This document shows positions 5,932-6,099 of a stretch of DNA of 6,099 nucleotides, piece after piece; the first letter of the stretch is position 1, and every line of letters begins with the position of its first letter. A program made the position numbers and the translations under genes. The notes below the pieces were generated by a model, which made no database searches, was not told where the DNA came from, and worked only from the letters and a program-made list of their open reading frames with translations. Source of the DNA: Victivallales bacterium (lineage in GTDB: Bacteria > Verrucomicrobiota > Lentisphaeria > Oligosphaerales > Lenti-02); assembly GCA_018648945.1 (NCBI GenBank), contig JABGQJ010000478.1, forward strand, positions 1 through 6,099. The letters are read 5' to 3'.

Positions 5932-6099
5932 CTACTGAGCCACCTTGCCTGCACCAGGTTGCTTAGTCGCACCAGGTTGCTTAGTCGCGCCAGGCCGCTT
6001 GAGGATAGTGGACTGCCTGAGCATACCACGCTGCCTGAGCATACCAGGCTGCATGCCCGCACCGGGCCACCTGCCTGCGACAGGTTGCTTGCTCTCTGG
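5932..6099 (-). CDS. Doubtful partial reading frame through the tandem repeat, C-terminal end only
   Basis: On the minus strand a frame enters at the window edge and stops at TAG (5934-5932), giving 55 residues with the start outside. It reads as degenerate hexapeptides, PGATKQ and PGMLRQ, ending GKVAQ. It could be the basic, proline/glycine-rich tail of a gene convergent with the epimerase gene: the stop falls just past the array, and a hairpin lies between the two stops. Against this, the 18-bp unit contains no stop codon in several frames, and the codons used here (caa, cct, ggt, act) are unlike the GC-ending codons of the other genes. I consider non-coding repeat DNA more likely. Confidence 0.2.
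   Translation of the reverse strand, partial: PESKQPVAGRWPGAGMQPGMLRQRGMLRQSTILKRPGATKQPGATKQPGAGKVAQ
5951..6094. repeat. Tandem array, 18-bp period, eight units, reaching the window edge
   Basis: Units start at 5951, 5969, 5987, 6005, 6023, 6041, 6059 and 6077. The period stays at exactly 18 bases even where bases diverge. Units 1 and 2 are identical (gcaccaggttgcttagtc). Units 4 and 5 share ctgcctgagc. Units 3, 6, 7 and 8 are degenerate mixtures. A partial unit continues to 6099, and a shortened relative with a 4-base offset precedes the array near 5936-5950. It is neither a CRISPR (no spacers) nor a recognised insertion sequence. An 18-base period equals six codons, so repeat-protein coding cannot be excluded. 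Confidence 0.75.

Noticed and set aside
5951..6099. CRISPR array.
   Set aside because: Units are contiguous 18-base repeats with no spacers and no cas genes.

Overview
This 6.1-kb, GC-rich window is a compact carbohydrate-uptake locus on the plus strand. It has three confident genes, flanked by repeat-bearing non-coding DNA. The organism is probably a free-living Gram-negative-type bacterium. GC-rich codon use, unusual fused or expanded CUT1 transporter subunits, and intergenic DNA with short 'aatctgaaac'-like direct repeats together remind me of Planctomycetota, Verrucomicrobiota, Lentisphaerota or Hydrogenedentota. That placement is a weak inference: there is no marker gene. The odd length and the repeat array at the right edge suggest a metagenomic contig that broke at a repeat.

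Layout. Bases 1-293 hold no convincing gene. They form a leader with an 11+1+11 dyad (69-91) and a 7-bp hairpin (191-212). The first gene (294-2789) encodes an 831-residue fusion: signal anchor, complete family-1 sugar-binding protein, extra membrane helix, then a MalF-type permease. Two bases later, the second gene (2792-4441) encodes a 549-residue MalG-type permease. An insertion of about 270 residues is lodged in its first extracytoplasmic loop. A 162-bp spacer carries an inverted repeat and short direct repeats. The third gene (4604-5806) encodes a DUF4432 aldose 1-epimerase-like protein. The right end holds a long imperfect hairpin (5818-5885), then an 18-bp-period tandem array (5951-6094) that runs off the window.

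Working model. The two permeases should form the heterodimeric channel of a CUT1 sugar importer. Its binding protein is covalently attached to the MalF half, and the MalG half presents a second extracytoplasmic domain. Each permease carries an intact EAA loop for docking an ATPase, but no ATPase gene is present, so a MalK/MsmK-type ATPase must come from elsewhere. The epimerase-like enzyme probably handles anomers of the imported sugar or a product of it. The substrate cannot be read from the sequence.

The feature most worth following is the two-polypeptide transporter: an SBP-MalF fusion paired with a MalG carrying a large helical plus beta-rich insertion. It may be a permanently tethered sugar-capture assembly.
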